Source of the DNA: Thermocoleostomius sinensis A174 | GTDB lineage: Bacteria; Cyanobacteriota; Cyanobacteriia; Elainellales; Elainellaceae | Direction: 5' to 3' | Length of the DNA stretch: 64,000 nucleotides | NCBI RefSeq assembly: GCF_026802175.1 | Contig: NZ_CP113797.1 | Location: 4,131,026-4,195,025, forward strand | Made by a program: the position numbers and the translations under genes | Shown: one piece after another, positions 49,560 to 59,839 of the stretch | How positions within the stretch are numbered: the stretch's first letter is position 1 | Layout: each line of letters begins with the position of its first letter | The notes under the pieces: generated by a model | What the model was told of the DNA's origin: nothing | The model's input: only the letters and a program-made list of their open reading frames with translations | Databases searched by the model: none

Positions 49560-49757
49560 TCAAGAGCGCAGGGAGGCATTGTCATGATGCACAAAGTACC
49601 AAATTGCGCCAACATGGCCAATATGATTGCTCATTTTTTTCGAGAACGACAAGGTTTTACGAACCAAACGTTCGGCCCGCTGGCGCAAGGTGTTGTTGAA
49701 CCGTTCAATATAGCTAGTTTGACCCGTTTCTTTGCCCACCGCTCGATGTTGCTTGCT
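49560..49757 (-). pseudogene. IS1-family transposase C-terminal remnant
   Basis: A minus-strand frame of 65 codons plus stop encodes HRAVGKETGQTSYIERFN, NTLRQRAERLVRKTLSFS and GAIWYFVHHDNASL, ending at 49560. This is the C-terminal signature of IS1 (InsB) transposases, including the ERFNNTLRQR and RLVRKTLSFSK blocks. An extra His-Val-Gly (short duplication) precedes GAIWYF. The N-terminal half and both terminal repeats are missing. Confidence 0.75.
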
Positions 49758-49839
49758 CTATATTGAACAGGTTGCAACTTATCCTTCCTCCCTCCTTCTT
49801 AGGTCCTCCCTCTTTGTTCCGCTTTCCTCCTTTCCCCCA

Positions 49840-50565
49840 TCACTCGCAACCAACCCAATCTCGATCGACATCAAAATTGTAAGGGTCTTTGCCTACAACG
49901 CGAAAGCCGCGCCGACCAAGCGTCCGACAATCCAAATTTTCTAGATTTGGAGGAATACAAAAATCTGGATAAGACGGTTCACACGCCGGCTCGGCTGCTT
50001 CTGCCTCTGTACTCGGTTCAGATGTGACCACTGTCTCGGTTTTTGCTCTCGAATCAGCCGCATCTACCGTAGTCACCGCTGATTCACTGTTCTCTGTGCT
50101 ACCTTTTTTCGGCTGCATATCCTGGTAGATATACACAACTGTTTCAACAATGGCGGCGGCTGGATGCTTGGCAACATAGCTGGCCACCTCAACTTGTTCC
50201 TTGTGCCATTGACACTGGCTTTTGGCTGCCCAGTCATATTCCGGCAGCATTCCTGAATTAATCACAAATTTCGCTACACTTTTGCCGTCTCTAGCAATCG
50301 CATCCAACTGATCGCAAAAGGATAGGGCTTCAAATGGAACGGGTTTTGCCGTTTCAATGATTTGCGGCTGCTCGATCGTTTGAGTGGGTGATTCGACAAT
50401 GACTGGAATCGGGATATCTGGTATGGTTTCAGACCGTTGAGATTGAGACGTACCAGCCCCAGAATCGGGTTCAAGGCGAATAAAAGGCTGAAGTTCAAAA
50501 ATTTCACCTGTTCCCACAGACGAGGTCAAAACACTGAATCCAACTCCTGCAATTAAGCTTTTCAT
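49840..50565 (-). CDS. Secreted Excalibur-like protein
   Basis: The protein starts at ATG 50565 (MKSLIAGVGFSVLTSS, a short signal-like sequence); an in-frame ATG 22 codons upstream (50631) is less likely. A Pro/Thr-rich linker is followed by a ~90-residue helical domain (FCDQLDAIARDGKSVAKFVI...) and a second acidic linker. It ends with CEPSYPDFCIPPNLENLDCRTLGRRGFRVVGKDPYNFDVDRDWVGCE. This C-terminal Cys- and Asp-rich module resembles the Excalibur calcium-binding domain (DxDxDGxGCE), here with Asp-Val-Asp-Arg-Asp-Trp. Extracellular location is inferred. Confidence 0.65.
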   Translation of the reverse strand: MKSLIAGVGFSVLTSSVGTGEIFELQPFIRLEPDSGAGTSQSQRSETIPDIPIPVIVESPTQTIEQPQIIETAKPVPFEALSFCDQLDAIARDGKSVAKFVINSGMLPEYDWAAKSQCQWHKEQVEVASYVAKHPAAAIVETVVYIYQDMQPKKGSTENSESAVTTVDAADSRAKTETVVTSEPSTEAEAAEPACEPSYPDFCIPPNLENLDCRTLGRRGFRVVGKDPYNFDVDRDWVGCE

Positions 50566-50661
50566 AGATCGTTCTATTAGTCTCCCTAGTAAGAGAACAA
50601 CAATCTCCGCCTGAAACCGGACAATGTACAAAAAGCTACATGAAAAATTTATCGCGATCGA

Positions 50662-51087
50662 TTAAAAGGTACTGCTGTGTCCTCGTAGTTTGCCCTGCTT
50701 TTTGGCTCCTCGTGTGTACTGCAACAAATTCTCGATTTTTGAGTGCAACTCTTCAAAATCGATCGGTTTACGCACAAAGTCGTTGGCCCCAGCTGCTAAT
50801 CCTTTAATTCGGCAGGCATCAATATAAGCTGTAACTAGAATGACGCGGACAGTACGCAGCTTTTCATCTCGTCGAATTGCTCGTGTTAACTCATATCCAT
50901 TCATTTTGGGCATCATCACATCAAGCAGGGCAACATCAAAGGAAGAAGCCGCTAGTTTTTCTAGAGCTAAATCGGCGCTGTCTGCTATATCAACCGTATG
51001 TCCTTCAGATTCTAGAAATGCCTGAAGTAGGAGTGCATTATCAACCACATCGTCTACGATCAAGATTCGGTAGCTTTTGGAAGACAT
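50662..51087 (-). CDS. Single-domain response regulator (CheY-like)
   Basis: A 141-residue REC-only protein. It has the acidic pair in ILIVDDVVDN (Asp12, Asp13), the phospho-acceptor aspartate in VALLDVMMPKMNGYEL (~residue 56), Thr in VILVTAYID (~84) and Lys in FVRKPIDFEELHSKI (~106). A basic C-terminal tail (RGAKKQGKLRGH) replaces any output domain. It acts in a phosphorelay with a kinase encoded elsewhere. Confidence 0.93.
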   Translation of the reverse strand: MSSKSYRILIVDDVVDNALLLQAFLESEGHTVDIADSADLALEKLAASSFDVALLDVMMPKMNGYELTRAIRRDEKLRTVRVILVTAYIDACRIKGLAAGANDFVRKPIDFEELHSKIENLLQYTRGAKKQGKLRGHSSTF

Positions 51088-51351
51088 AAGAACTAACCCT
51101 CAAATGGTAGTTTTCAATCCAGTGTTTTGCGTTCACGCTGTCAGAGCGATTGCAAAAGACTATTTCTTAAATTTAAGAAAGCTAAACAAAAGTAAATCTC
51201 TGTTGTCAATCTTGTCTACCCTATCTAAGGCCAGGCTGATGCAGGCAATGGTGCTTTAAAGAAAAAGCAGCTTACAATGAAGCTGCCGTCATCAGTTCGA
51301 TTAGCTGGTTGGATGCACAGGATGGAGAATTGATTTTGCTGGAATGCAAGA

Positions 51352-51732
51352 CTAGATAATACCAGTTCCCTTGCCTCGCTTATCCTCTTCCATCGTTAGC
51401 TCCCCTTGCTTATCTGTATCACGAACTTCTTCAATCTCTTCAGCCCGCTCTGCTTCTAGAGCTTCCTCTTTTGCTCTCAAATCACCTGGCTCTTCATAAT
51501 ACATTTCAGGTTCAATCGCATAGTTATTCACTAACCCTTCATTGTCCACAGTGTAGCCACTGGTAGTATCAACATGTTCACTTCCAGCTTCATCGTGGAC
51601 TGTTTTCTTATATAGATCTCCTTCACGCTCTTTGCGGGCCGCCGTTTCAGCCGGAACAATACCCCGATCGTAGGTATCTCTAGAAACGTCTTGTTGTTTA
51701 TCAGGATGCTTATCAGTGTTTGGATCTGCCAT
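51352..51732 (-). CDS. Hydrophilic, probably disordered protein (126 aa)
   Basis: Not recognised by name. It is highly charged and lacks hydrophobic core residues. It starts MADPNTDKHPDKQQDVSRDTY, with a run of acidic helix in the second half (RAKEEALEAERAEEIEEV) and a Lys/Gly end. Such proteins are often stress-related in cyanobacteria. Start ATG 51732 follows AGGAATTGTT; SD GAGGAA is plausible. Monocistronic. Confidence 0.55.
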   Translation of the reverse strand: MADPNTDKHPDKQQDVSRDTYDRGIVPAETAARKEREGDLYKKTVHDEAGSEHVDTTSGYTVDNEGLVNNYAIEPEMYYEEPGDLRAKEEALEAERAEEIEEVRDTDKQGELTMEEDKRGKGTGII

Positions 51733-52357
51733 AACAATTCCTCTTACGCATTCATATTGTGATGAATTGCTAACAAGTATCAGTCGAAACCTAAAATTAA
51801 ACCTCTATCTCAAGGGGTTATGTTTTTTAAGGGTGATTTCTACCTATAGGCATAGGTAAGGACCATGCTTTATCATACGGCATCGCATTCACCCTACCGC
51901 TGGCGGCTCTTCGCCTCGCCAACGGGAAGTTGAGGGCGGCATATTATGCAACCTCATAGAGAATTGGTATAAGTAGGATTTTTTATAAATTGCCAGGCTC
52001 TCTCATATTCGGTGTATTTGCTCCAGCCTTACAGATTTCTGCCACTCTGGTTGCTGATACTTCCAGAGAAGTTGACACAAATCAGGAAAGAGACCGTAAA
52101 GCTCTTAGTGATATCTTATTGGTGTTCATCATTGGGTGCGTTTATCGAAGACATGTTGGGGAATGAGGGTGGTTTGGCACAAAAATGTCCGGACTATTGA
52201 TTTAACTACCCCATCGGTTGCACTGGCCCATTAATCGACCGTACTATCAGCCGTAAAGGTTGAGTGTGAATTTGTAGTAAATAACACAACCGGAACCAAT
52301 CAGCTTTCTGGTGTGCCTAATCGGATTGTCTTAAACAACCAATATCTACTTATATCT
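51733..52357. other. Spacer with repeat A upstream of subtilase
   Basis: Contains repeat A at 51873-51970. The rest is AT-rich; a frame at 52012-52200 gives no recognisable protein. I see no RNA gene. Confidence 0.4.
51873..51970 (+). repeat. Dispersed repeat family A, copy 3
   Basis: Reads 'ATACGGCATCGCATTCACC', 'CTGGCGGCTCTTCGCCTCGCC', 'AACGGGAAGTTGAGGGCGGC', 'ATATTATGCAACCTCATAG', 'AGAATTGGTATAAG'. It aligns over its length with 23243-23340. Confidence 0.7.
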
Positions 52358-54358
52358 ATGCTTTCTTCAACATCACCAGAAACGATTGCTTTGTTGGATA
52401 GCTCGTTAGGTAAGATTCATGGATTTGGCGATAGTCATGATCAGTATGGACTAAATTCTACTTCTAGCGATCGAAATCAATTATCAACCTCTCTTTATCG
52501 CGATCAAACATTAAATTTAGATTTAAATCAATACTCACAGCGATCATCCACTGATGATTCAATGCTTACAGTCTCTAATTCCAGTACAAGTTCGCTGTCG
52601 GATACAACTGAAACTACTTCATCGCTATCAACAAATAACAAAAATTCAAACGAAACTGATACGCTTACTGGAATCGCTGCTACTGATGCTCTTGTGAATC
52701 GATCGGATTCTGCTCCTGGTACTAATAATACAGTCTACGGTACTCTGTCTGGAACCGATGCTCTGAACCCGACTCGTCCCGGTGCATACAAAGATGACTA
52801 TGTTTATCGAAGTCGAACGACGCAGACGGTTCAAGTCAGCATGAGTTCATCCCAGTTTGATACGTACCTACAAATTGTTAATGCTAGCACTGGGCAAGTC
52901 ATTGCCTATGACGACGATAGTGGCCCTGGACTTAACTCGCAACTTGTCTTTACGGCGACAGCTGGCACCACCTATTTCATCCGCGCTACGAGCTATGCTG
53001 CTAGAGCGACAGGAGCCTACGCCTTAACAACCCGTGCCAGTACCACACCGCCCCAATCTGGACAATTTAATTCAACAACTGGTTATGGTTTAGTCAATGC
53101 AGCCGTGGCAGTTGCCCGATCGATCAATACGTCTACCTTTGGCGATGTTAGGGATTTAGGTGGCAATAACTGGGGTACGGATATGGTTCGAGCACCAGAA
53201 GTTTGGGCCCGAGGCTACACCGGGCAGGGTATCACGGTGGCAGTGATTGATTCAGGAGTAGATATTAATCATTCCGATTTACGCAATAATATCTGGGTCA
53301 ATCAGCGCGAAATACCCAATGATGGCATTGACAACGATGGCAACGGGTATGTAGATGATGTCTATGGCTGGAACTTTGGTGCCGGACAAAATAATAACAA
53401 TGTCACACCAGGAACCAGTAACTCTGCACAAAGTCACGGTACGCACGTAGCGGGTACGATCGCGGCGATGAATAATGGTGTGGGACTGACAGGAGTAGCC
53501 CCCAATGCCAGAATTATGTCGCTGCGGATGGGTGATGTCGATAGTTTTGGACGCTTCGTTAATCCGGGCAGTTTAGCTCAGGCGATTCGCTATGCGGTAG
53601 ATAACGGAGCTAGGGTGATTAACATAAGCTTGAGTTGGACAGATTCTCCTGAACTGCGATCGGCGCTTGCTTATGCCGCGTCTAGAAATGTAATTACTGT
53701 GAGTGCAGCGGGCAACAACGGGAATTTTTCACCCGGTTCCCCTGCCTACTATGCTACGCAGTATGGGCTATCAGTCGGTGCGGTCGATCGCTATGGGTCG
53801 GTGGCCTATTTCTCAAATCGTGCTGGTTCTAATAGCCAAATGCGGCATGTTGTAGCTCCAGGAGTAGATGTGTACTCCACGCTGCCAGGCAATCGCTATG
53901 GGTTGCTCAGTGGCACCTCAATGGCATCCCCCCATGTGGCTGGAGTGGTTGCCTTAATGCTCAGCGCTAATCCCAATCTAACCCATGCGCAGGTGCGGCA
54001 ATATCTGACCGGAGCCACGACGACCACGACGGCATCAACTTTATCCACCCAAGGCACAACGCTGACTCAAACACAAGCTGACCCTGAATTGGCTACGCTG
54101 CAATCAGGGTCGATCGACCTAAATCGGACAACCGATCGTAGTGCTACCTATGGCATCAGCAGTGCCGCAACTCGCGATGCGATTGACGCAGCCGTGTATT
54201 CTACAGTTGATGCCACGGACGCGGACGCTGATAGCCTCACTGGTTGGGTGGCAAGCCAAGGCCGAGGAAATCGGCAGCTAGATCGCAATGGCAGTGATGA
54301 GGTCGATGAGCTATTCGCTGTTGGCAATCGCAGGATCGCTCGTCGGTATAGTGTTTGA
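52358..54358 (+). CDS. Subtilisin-like serine protease (S8) with PPC domain
   Basis: A ~666-residue protease counted from ATG 52358; a GTG at 52313 is in frame. The Ser/Thr-rich N-terminus is followed by a pre-peptidase C-terminal (PPC)-like beta domain (~105-235, TTQTVQVSMSSSQFDTYLQIVN, YDDDSGPG). Next is the S8 catalytic domain with Asp298 (VAVIDSGVDINH), His360 (SHGTHVAGTIAA) and Ser521 (SGTSMASPHVAG). The last ~110 residues are Thr/Ala-rich with Asp-rich segments. Unusually, the PPC domain precedes the catalytic domain and no classical signal peptide is visible, so export route and calcium dependence are unclear. It is convergent with gltS. Confidence 0.92.
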   Translation: MLSSTSPETIALLDSSLGKIHGFGDSHDQYGLNSTSSDRNQLSTSLYRDQTLNLDLNQYSQRSSTDDSMLTVSNSSTSSLSDTTETTSSLSTNNKNSNETDTLTGIAATDALVNRSDSAPGTNNTVYGTLSGTDALNPTRPGAYKDDYVYRSRTTQTVQVSMSSSQFDTYLQIVNASTGQVIAYDDDSGPGLNSQLVFTATAGTTYFIRATSYAARATGAYALTTRASTTPPQSGQFNSTTGYGLVNAAVAVARSINTSTFGDVRDLGGNNWGTDMVRAPEVWARGYTGQGITVAVIDSGVDINHSDLRNNIWVNQREIPNDGIDNDGNGYVDDVYGWNFGAGQNNNNVTPGTSNSAQSHGTHVAGTIAAMNNGVGLTGVAPNARIMSLRMGDVDSFGRFVNPGSLAQAIRYAVDNGARVINISLSWTDSPELRSALAYAASRNVITVSAAGNNGNFSPGSPAYYATQYGLSVGAVDRYGSVAYFSNRAGSNSQMRHVVAPGVDVYSTLPGNRYGLLSGTSMASPHVAGVVALMLSANPNLTHAQVRQYLTGATTTTTASTLSTQGTTLTQTQADPELATLQSGSIDLNRTTDRSATYGISSAATRDAIDAAVYSTVDATDADADSLTGWVASQGRGNRQLDRNGSDEVDELFAVGNRRIARRYSV

Positions 54359-54378
54359 TTTGACTGTATTGCTGATAA

Positions 54379-54409
54379 TAAAAAAACTCCTGGGTGAATC
54401 ACCCAGGAG
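54379..54409 (-). terminator. Terminator of gltS
   Basis: CTCCTGGGT pairs with ACCCAGGAG around GAATC, and the minus strand continues into a run of seven T (AAAAAAA on the plus strand at 54380-54386). It lies 47 bp beyond the gltS stop and may also stop the converging subtilase transcript. Confidence 0.85.
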
Positions 54410-54455
54410 CACTTGAAGGAGATCAGAAATTTATAGAACGGGAAGTCGATCGCGC

Positions 54456-57400
54456 CTACTGCACCGGAGTCAGCACCTTTTCCGCAACTGCTGCATTGGG
54501 ATTGGCTTCAGGGCTATCGGCTTCCGATGGTGGTACCACTTGCCAGAACTTCGGCAGGGCTTCGCTCCAGTTGTCGAGAATGAACCGGGCTTTGCGGCTA
54601 CCTGTGCGATCGACGTGGGCTTGAATCAAAGCTTTTAGCTGTTGCTCACCAGTTGGTGTGACAACCCGCTGTACTTTGACAATTTCCGGGTTGACTTTGG
54701 TGGGGAAGCTACCGTCTTCGTCAAAGAAGTAAGCTAAGCCGCCCGTCATACCAGCGCCCACGTTACGCCCGGATTTACCCAGTACAACAACAACGCCACC
54801 CGTCATATATTCGCAGCAGTGATCGCCTGTGCCTTCAATTACCGCCTGAGCATTAGAGTTACGAACTGCAAAGCGTTCACCTGCCTGGCCCACGGCAAAC
54901 AATGCACCGCCCGTTGCGCCATATAAACAGGTATTGCCAATAATCACGTTTTCAGACGGGGTATAAGTGGCTTCAGCAGGAGGGTGGATGATGATTTCGC
55001 CACCGTGCATCCCTTTCCCCACATAATCATTGGCTTCGCCTGACAACCGCACAATCATGCCAGGGAGGATAAAGGCTCCAAAGCTTTGCCCCACCGATCC
55101 CTCAAAGTTAAGCGCAATTTGTCCTGTGAAGCCTGTGTCGCCGTGCTGTTTGGCGATCGCTCCCGATACTCGTGCCGCCACCGATCGATCGGTGTTGACA
55201 ATCTTGTAGGTTTTGCTGACCGTACCGTGATGGGCAATTGCATTCTGAATATCGGCATCTGCTAGGATTTCATCGTCCAGGACATAGCCGTTCCCGTGTA
55301 CATCCTCATGCTGCAACCAACTACGATCGGTGCGCGTGTCGGGGAGATTGGTTAGGCAGTTCAGATTCAGGGCTTGGGTTTTGGTCAACGACACGCCATC
55401 CCGCATCTTCAGCAAATCCGATCGTCCCATGATGTCGGTCAACGAACGATAGCCCAACCGTGCCAACAGCGATCGAACTTCCTCGGCTACAAAGTAGAAG
55501 AAATTCACGACATGTTCAGGCGTGCCGGTAAAGCGCTGCCGCAGTTTCTCTTGTTGTGTGGCCACGCCCACTGGACAGTTGTTGGTGTGACAAATGCGGG
55601 CCATGATGCAGCCTTCCGCAATCATCGACACAGACCCGAAGCCGTATTCCTCGGCTCCCATCAGCGCCGCCATCACTACATCCCATCCGGTTTTCATGCC
55701 GCCATCTGCTCGCAGCAATACTCGATCGCGCAGACGATTTTCCATCAGTACCCGATGCACTTCAGTCAGTCCCAATTCCCAGGGAACACCGGCATGTTTG
55801 ATAGAACTGAGCGGCGATGCGCCTGTCCCACCATCATGACCAGAGATTTGAATAATATCGGCGTTGGCTTTGGCCACTCCAGCAGCGATCGTCCCAATCC
55901 CCACTTCTGCCACTAGCTTCACCGAGACTTTGGCTTGTGGATTGATTTGGTGCAGATCAAAGATCAGTTGTGACAGGTCTTCGATCGAGTAAATATCATG
56001 GTGCGGTGGCGGCGAGATTAGGGTCACACCAGGTTTCGATCGACGCAGCATAGCAATGTAGGGGCTGACTTTCTTACCGGGTAGCTGGCCACCTTCACCG
56101 GGTTTTGCCCCCTGTGCAATTTTGATTTCTAGCTGCCGACCGCTCATCAAATATTCTGGAGTGACGCCGAATCGTCCTGATGCGACTTGTTTGATGGCCG
56201 AACTGGCCGTGTCGCCATGGCGTAATCCCTTCAGATGAGGAAATTGCTGAGAGCGCCCTGTTTCATCGACATCGCCAATCGTCTGGTAACGCATCGGATC
56301 TTCGCCGCCCTCACCAGAATTAGATTTGCCGCCCAATCGGTTCATGGCAATGGCTAGGGTTTCGTGGGCTTCACGGGACAGCGATCCCAGCGACATTGCC
56401 CCTGTGCAGAAGCGCTTAACGATCTCCTCCACGGGTTCAACGTCTTCAATTGGAATAGAGGGGCGATCGCTTTGGAAATCTAACAAATCCCGCAGGGCTG
56501 TGATTGGTCGCCCTTCCATGTACTTTTGGTACAGAGCGTAGTGGTCAATGCTCTTGTCGGCTACCGCTTTGTGCAAGTACTTAGCCATCTCCGGGCTATT
56601 CATGTGGTACTCGCCACCGGGTTTGTAATTAAAGAAGCCAAAGTTCTCCAGCTTTTTGGTGGTCAACGCTGGGAAGGCGCGACTGTGGAATGTGATGATC
56701 TCCTGTGCTAGATCGGCCACACTCAAACCACCCAGTCGCGAAGCCGTGCCCTGAAAGCCCAACGCTAGCAGATCAGGACCAATACCAATTGCTTCAAAAA
56801 TTTGCGCCGCTTGATAGCTAGACAACAGCGAAATGCCCATCTTTGAGAGAATTTTCAGCAACCCTGCCTCGACGGCTTTACGATAGTTATGCTGCGCCCC
56901 AGCCAAGCTAATTTTGGCAATTTTGCCGGTTTCCATCAGCTTTTGAGTTTTACCATCTGCCCACCAGTGTCGCACAGTTTCCCAGGCTAAATACGGACAA
57001 ACGGCGCTAGCTCCGTAACCAACTAAACAAGCAAAGTGGTGAGTGCTCCAGCATTGCGCTGTATCAACTACGATCGAGGCTTTCATGCGTAGGCCTTGCC
57101 GAATCAGGTGATGGTGCACCGCGCCCACAGCCAGCATCGGCGGAATGTAGCTGAACGCTTCGCTGAGAGTCGTTGGGTCTCCAGCCGCATTGACGCGATC
57201 GCTGAGAATCAGAATTTTCTTGCCGTCGTGCACCGCAGCCGTTGCTTGTTGGCACAGATTTTTGACAGCATGTTGTAGTCCATCTGGTCCATCGGCAATC
57301 CGAAATAGGGTTGAGAGGGTGGCCGTGTCAAAGCCCGACTGACGGATTTGCTCGAGTTCTGGATCATTTAGCACTGGAGAATTCAGCTTCAGCAGATGGG

Positions 57401-59090
57401 CGTATTCCGGCTTTGCGTCGAGCAAATTGCCTCGTTCACCTAGTTGAATCGACAGCGACATCACCAAACTTTCCCGCAGGGGATCGATCGGCGGGTTCGT
57501 CACTTGCGCAAAGCGCTGCTTGAAATAGTCGTACAACAACCGGGGCTTGCTTGATAGCACTGCCAGTGGAATATCATCCCCCATGCAAAAAGTGGGTTCC
57601 TTGCCCTGGGCCGCCATTTCTTGAATAATCATCTCCACATCTTCGGTGGTGTACCCAAAGGCAGTTTGGTGCTGAAGCAGATTTTCAGCTACCATGAAGG
57701 GTTCATCCAAGAAAGGTTGGGGTGACAGGTCTTGCCGATGTGCTTGGAGCCACTGCCCATAGGGACGGGCCCGGGCTACGCGCTGCTTAATATCCCAGTT
57801 TTTCAGCACTTCCTGGGTTTGCAAATCTACGGCGATCGCCTGTCCTGGTCCCAAGCGCCCCTTTTCCACAATCTCGGCTTCGGGAATGTCTACCACACCA
57901 GCTTCCGATGCCACCACAATCAAGCCATCGCGGGTGATACAGTAACGGGCTGGTCGCAAGCCGTTGCGATCAAGTGTTGCACCGACTAGTTTTCCGTCAC
58001 TAAAGGCCAACAAGGCAGGGCCATCCCAGGGTTCTTGTAGCCCACTGTAGTACTCGTAAAAATCAACGATCTCTGGATACTGATCAAGGTCGGGTTGGTT
58101 TTGGTAGGCCTCCGGCACTAGCATCATCACCGTTTCCAGCGGCGGACGCCCCGACTGTACCAATAGTTCGGTGACACTGTCGAGGTTAGCCGAGTCACTT
58201 TGCTCAGCATTCACAATCGGCTTGAGGTCTGCCAACCGATCGCCCCAGTGCGGATCAGCCAATCCAGCCTCCCGTGCCATCATCCAGTTGATATTGCCCA
58301 GCAGCGTATTGATCTCGCCGTTATGCCCCAAAAACCGCATCGGTTGTGCCAGCGGCCATTTGGGCATGGTATTGGTGCTGAAGCGACGATGGTAGATGGC
58401 AAAGGCGCTCTCGTACAGGGGATTTGCCAGGTCTTCGTAGAATAATCCCAACACTTCCGATCGCACCATGCCTTTATAGACAATCGTGCGGCTCGAAAAT
58501 GAGCAAATGTAAAAGTCTTGTAGCCCTGGCGTTTGTTGAGCCTGTTGACTCATGGCTTTCTCGATGCGCTTACGGGCCCAATACAATAGTCGCTCTAGCT
58601 CGTCGCCCGTTTGAGTAGACTGCACCAAAAGCTGCTCAATCTGCGGTTGGTTTTCCTTTGCCTGCTGACCAAGGACTTCTGGTTTAACCGGCACAATCCG
58701 CCAGCCTAGAGGGATAAGGTTCACCTCAGAGAGCGCTTTCTCAACGATGTCACGCGCGATCGCCGCATCTGCGGCAATGGCCGGCAGAAACATCATCCCT
58801 ACGCCAAGCTGATCGATCGCAGGAACCGCGATTGCTTGACAAGAGAGCCAATCAGTGAACAAGTTCCAGGGGATTGCCGTCATCAACCCTGCCCCATCGC
58901 CCGAGTCTTGGTCGGCACTGCATCCACCTCGGTGTTCCATGCAAGTAGCCGCTATCAACGCCTTGGAGACTAACGAATGACTAGCACGCCCATGTTGATC
59001 GGCAATAAAACCGACCCCACAGGCATCGCGTTCTTCGACAAGCCAACGTTGACCGACATATCCAACTTCTGATTCCTGATGATGCAGCAT
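54456..59090 (-). CDS. gltS: Ferredoxin-dependent glutamate synthase (large subunit)
   Basis: Makes two glutamates from glutamine and 2-oxoglutarate, using ferredoxin electrons; central to ammonium assimilation. About 1,544 residues from ATG 59090; a further in-frame ATG at 59129 adds 13. The N-terminal amidotransferase begins near the catalytic cysteine [11 protein letters not shown]. Then come the central domain, the FMN-binding synthase domain ([32 protein letters not shown]), the 3Fe-4S motif [17 protein letters not shown] and the C-terminal GXGXG beta-helix ([20 protein letters not shown]). No small NADPH subunit gene (gltD) is nearby, and the size fits the cyanobacterial/plastid Fd form. 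It ends at a strong terminator. Confidence 0.95.
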   Translation of the reverse strand: MLHHQESEVGYVGQRWLVEERDACGVGFIADQHGRASHSLVSKALIAATCMEHRGGCSADQDSGDGAGLMTAIPWNLFTDWLSCQAIAVPAIDQLGVGMMFLPAIAADAAIARDIVEKALSEVNLIPLGWRIVPVKPEVLGQQAKENQPQIEQLLVQSTQTGDELERLLYWARKRIEKAMSQQAQQTPGLQDFYICSFSSRTIVYKGMVRSEVLGLFYEDLANPLYESAFAIYHRRFSTNTMPKWPLAQPMRFLGHNGEINTLLGNINWMMAREAGLADPHWGDRLADLKPIVNAEQSDSANLDSVTELLVQSGRPPLETVMMLVPEAYQNQPDLDQYPEIVDFYEYYSGLQEPWDGPALLAFSDGKLVGATLDRNGLRPARYCITRDGLIVVASEAGVVDIPEAEIVEKGRLGPGQAIAVDLQTQEVLKNWDIKQRVARARPYGQWLQAHRQDLSPQPFLDEPFMVAENLLQHQTAFGYTTEDVEMIIQEMAAQGKEPTFCMGDDIPLAVLSSKPRLLYDYFKQRFAQVTNPPIDPLRESLVMSLSIQLGERGNLLDAKPEYAHLLKLNSPVLNDPELEQIRQSGFDTATLSTLFRIADGPDGLQHAVKNLCQQATAAVHDGKKILILSDRVNAAGDPTTLSEAFSYIPPMLAVGAVHHHLIRQGLRMKASIVVDTAQCWSTHHFACLVGYGASAVCPYLAWETVRHWWADGKTQKLMETGKIAKISLAGAQHNYRKAVEAGLLKILSKMGISLLSSYQAAQIFEAIGIGPDLLALGFQGTASRLGGLSVADLAQEIITFHSRAFPALTTKKLENFGFFNYKPGGEYHMNSPEMAKYLHKAVADKSIDHYALYQKYMEGRPITALRDLLDFQSDRPSIPIEDVEPVEEIVKRFCTGAMSLGSLSREAHETLAIAMNRLGGKSNSGEGGEDPMRYQTIGDVDETGRSQQFPHLKGLRHGDTASSAIKQVASGRFGVTPEYLMSGRQLEIKIAQGAKPGEGGQLPGKKVSPYIAMLRRSKPGVTLISPPPHHDIYSIEDLSQLIFDLHQINPQAKVSVKLVAEVGIGTIAAGVAKANADIIQISGHDGGTGASPLSSIKHAGVPWELGLTEVHRVLMENRLRDRVLLRADGGMKTGWDVVMAALMGAEEYGFGSVSMIAEGCIMARICHTNNCPVGVATQQEKLRQRFTGTPEHVVNFFYFVAEEVRSLLARLGYRSLTDIMGRSDLLKMRDGVSLTKTQALNLNCLTNLPDTRTDRSWLQHEDVHGNGYVLDDEILADADIQNAIAHHGTVSKTYKIVNTDRSVAARVSGAIAKQHGDTGFTGQIALNFEGSVGQSFGAFILPGMIVRLSGEANDYVGKGMHGGEIIIHPPAEATYTPSENVIIGNTCLYGATGGALFAVGQAGERFAVRNSNAQAVIEGTGDHCCEYMTGGVVVVLGKSGRNVGAGMTGGLAYFFDEDGSFPTKVNPEIVKVQRVVTPTGEQQLKALIQAHVDRTGSRKARFILDNWSEALPKFWQVVPPSEADSPEANPNAAVAEKVLTPVQ

Positions 59091-59129
59091 AGGTTGATTC
59101 ACGCTTCTCCTACTCCCGATGAAATACAC

Positions 59130-59839
59130 GAACTGCGCTCTGCAACGAGTAAACCTTAAAAATTGACCACAAACCTTGACAACCTCAGGGTCATCTTTCT
59201 GGCATCTTGTTCTTCATGCACGTTACCAACTTTCAATACTGTCGATCGTTCCCTTAGGGCATTTCTTAATTGAAGCCTGCAAAGTCTCCTCACTCGTCTT
59301 TAACAGGGCGAGGGGTAGGTCTAGCAGTCAAGTAAACCCAAATGTCATCCTTGACGCTACACACAATCTTAAATAGAACAGATTAAGCATCTTAATAGAG
59401 TTTAACTATGCTTTGCAATCCTTGACGCGGTTGCCATTCGCAGCACTTTGGCCTCACTAATCTCCAAACTCTGTACCTGACCCCTATTTCAGCCTGCAAC
59501 CGATTTTGAAGCCTCCCTGATTGGGTGAGGGATCGCCTCTATTGTCCGGAATAGTACCCATCTATTATGAGGCTAATCTTTACCTGCATAAGGTGATGAG
59601 AGTGACCGTTTGCTCAGGCTTTGTGAGGCTCATGCGAGGCAGGGATGCAGCCCAGCACCAAACGGGGTCTGACTATCTGTTTGACTGTCTATTTTTAAAA
59701 TCAACACAGAACTGACACAGTTTGATTACGTAATCGACAGAATAGCAACAATTTGTGAATAAATAGCGGCAATTTAAACAAGGGTGAGGAATGCTGTAGA
59801 AACGTGTTTTTAGGAATGTTTGGATAAGCTCTGAGAATC
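59130..59839. other. Divergent spacer upstream of gltS
   Basis: About 710 bp carrying the gltS promoter (leftward) and that of the next gene (rightward). I searched for an NtcA site of the form GTA-N8-TAC and saw none, although a TTACGTAA palindrome occurs near 59727. Frames at 59176 and 59521 do not look like proteins. Confidence 0.4.

Noticed and set aside
49427-49766. Short ORFs across the transposase graveyard
   Set aside because: They are shadows; the informative frames are the stop-bounded transposase fragments.
59176-59715. ORFs in the gltS upstream spacer
   Set aside because: No SD, no motif, and position in a divergent promoter region.
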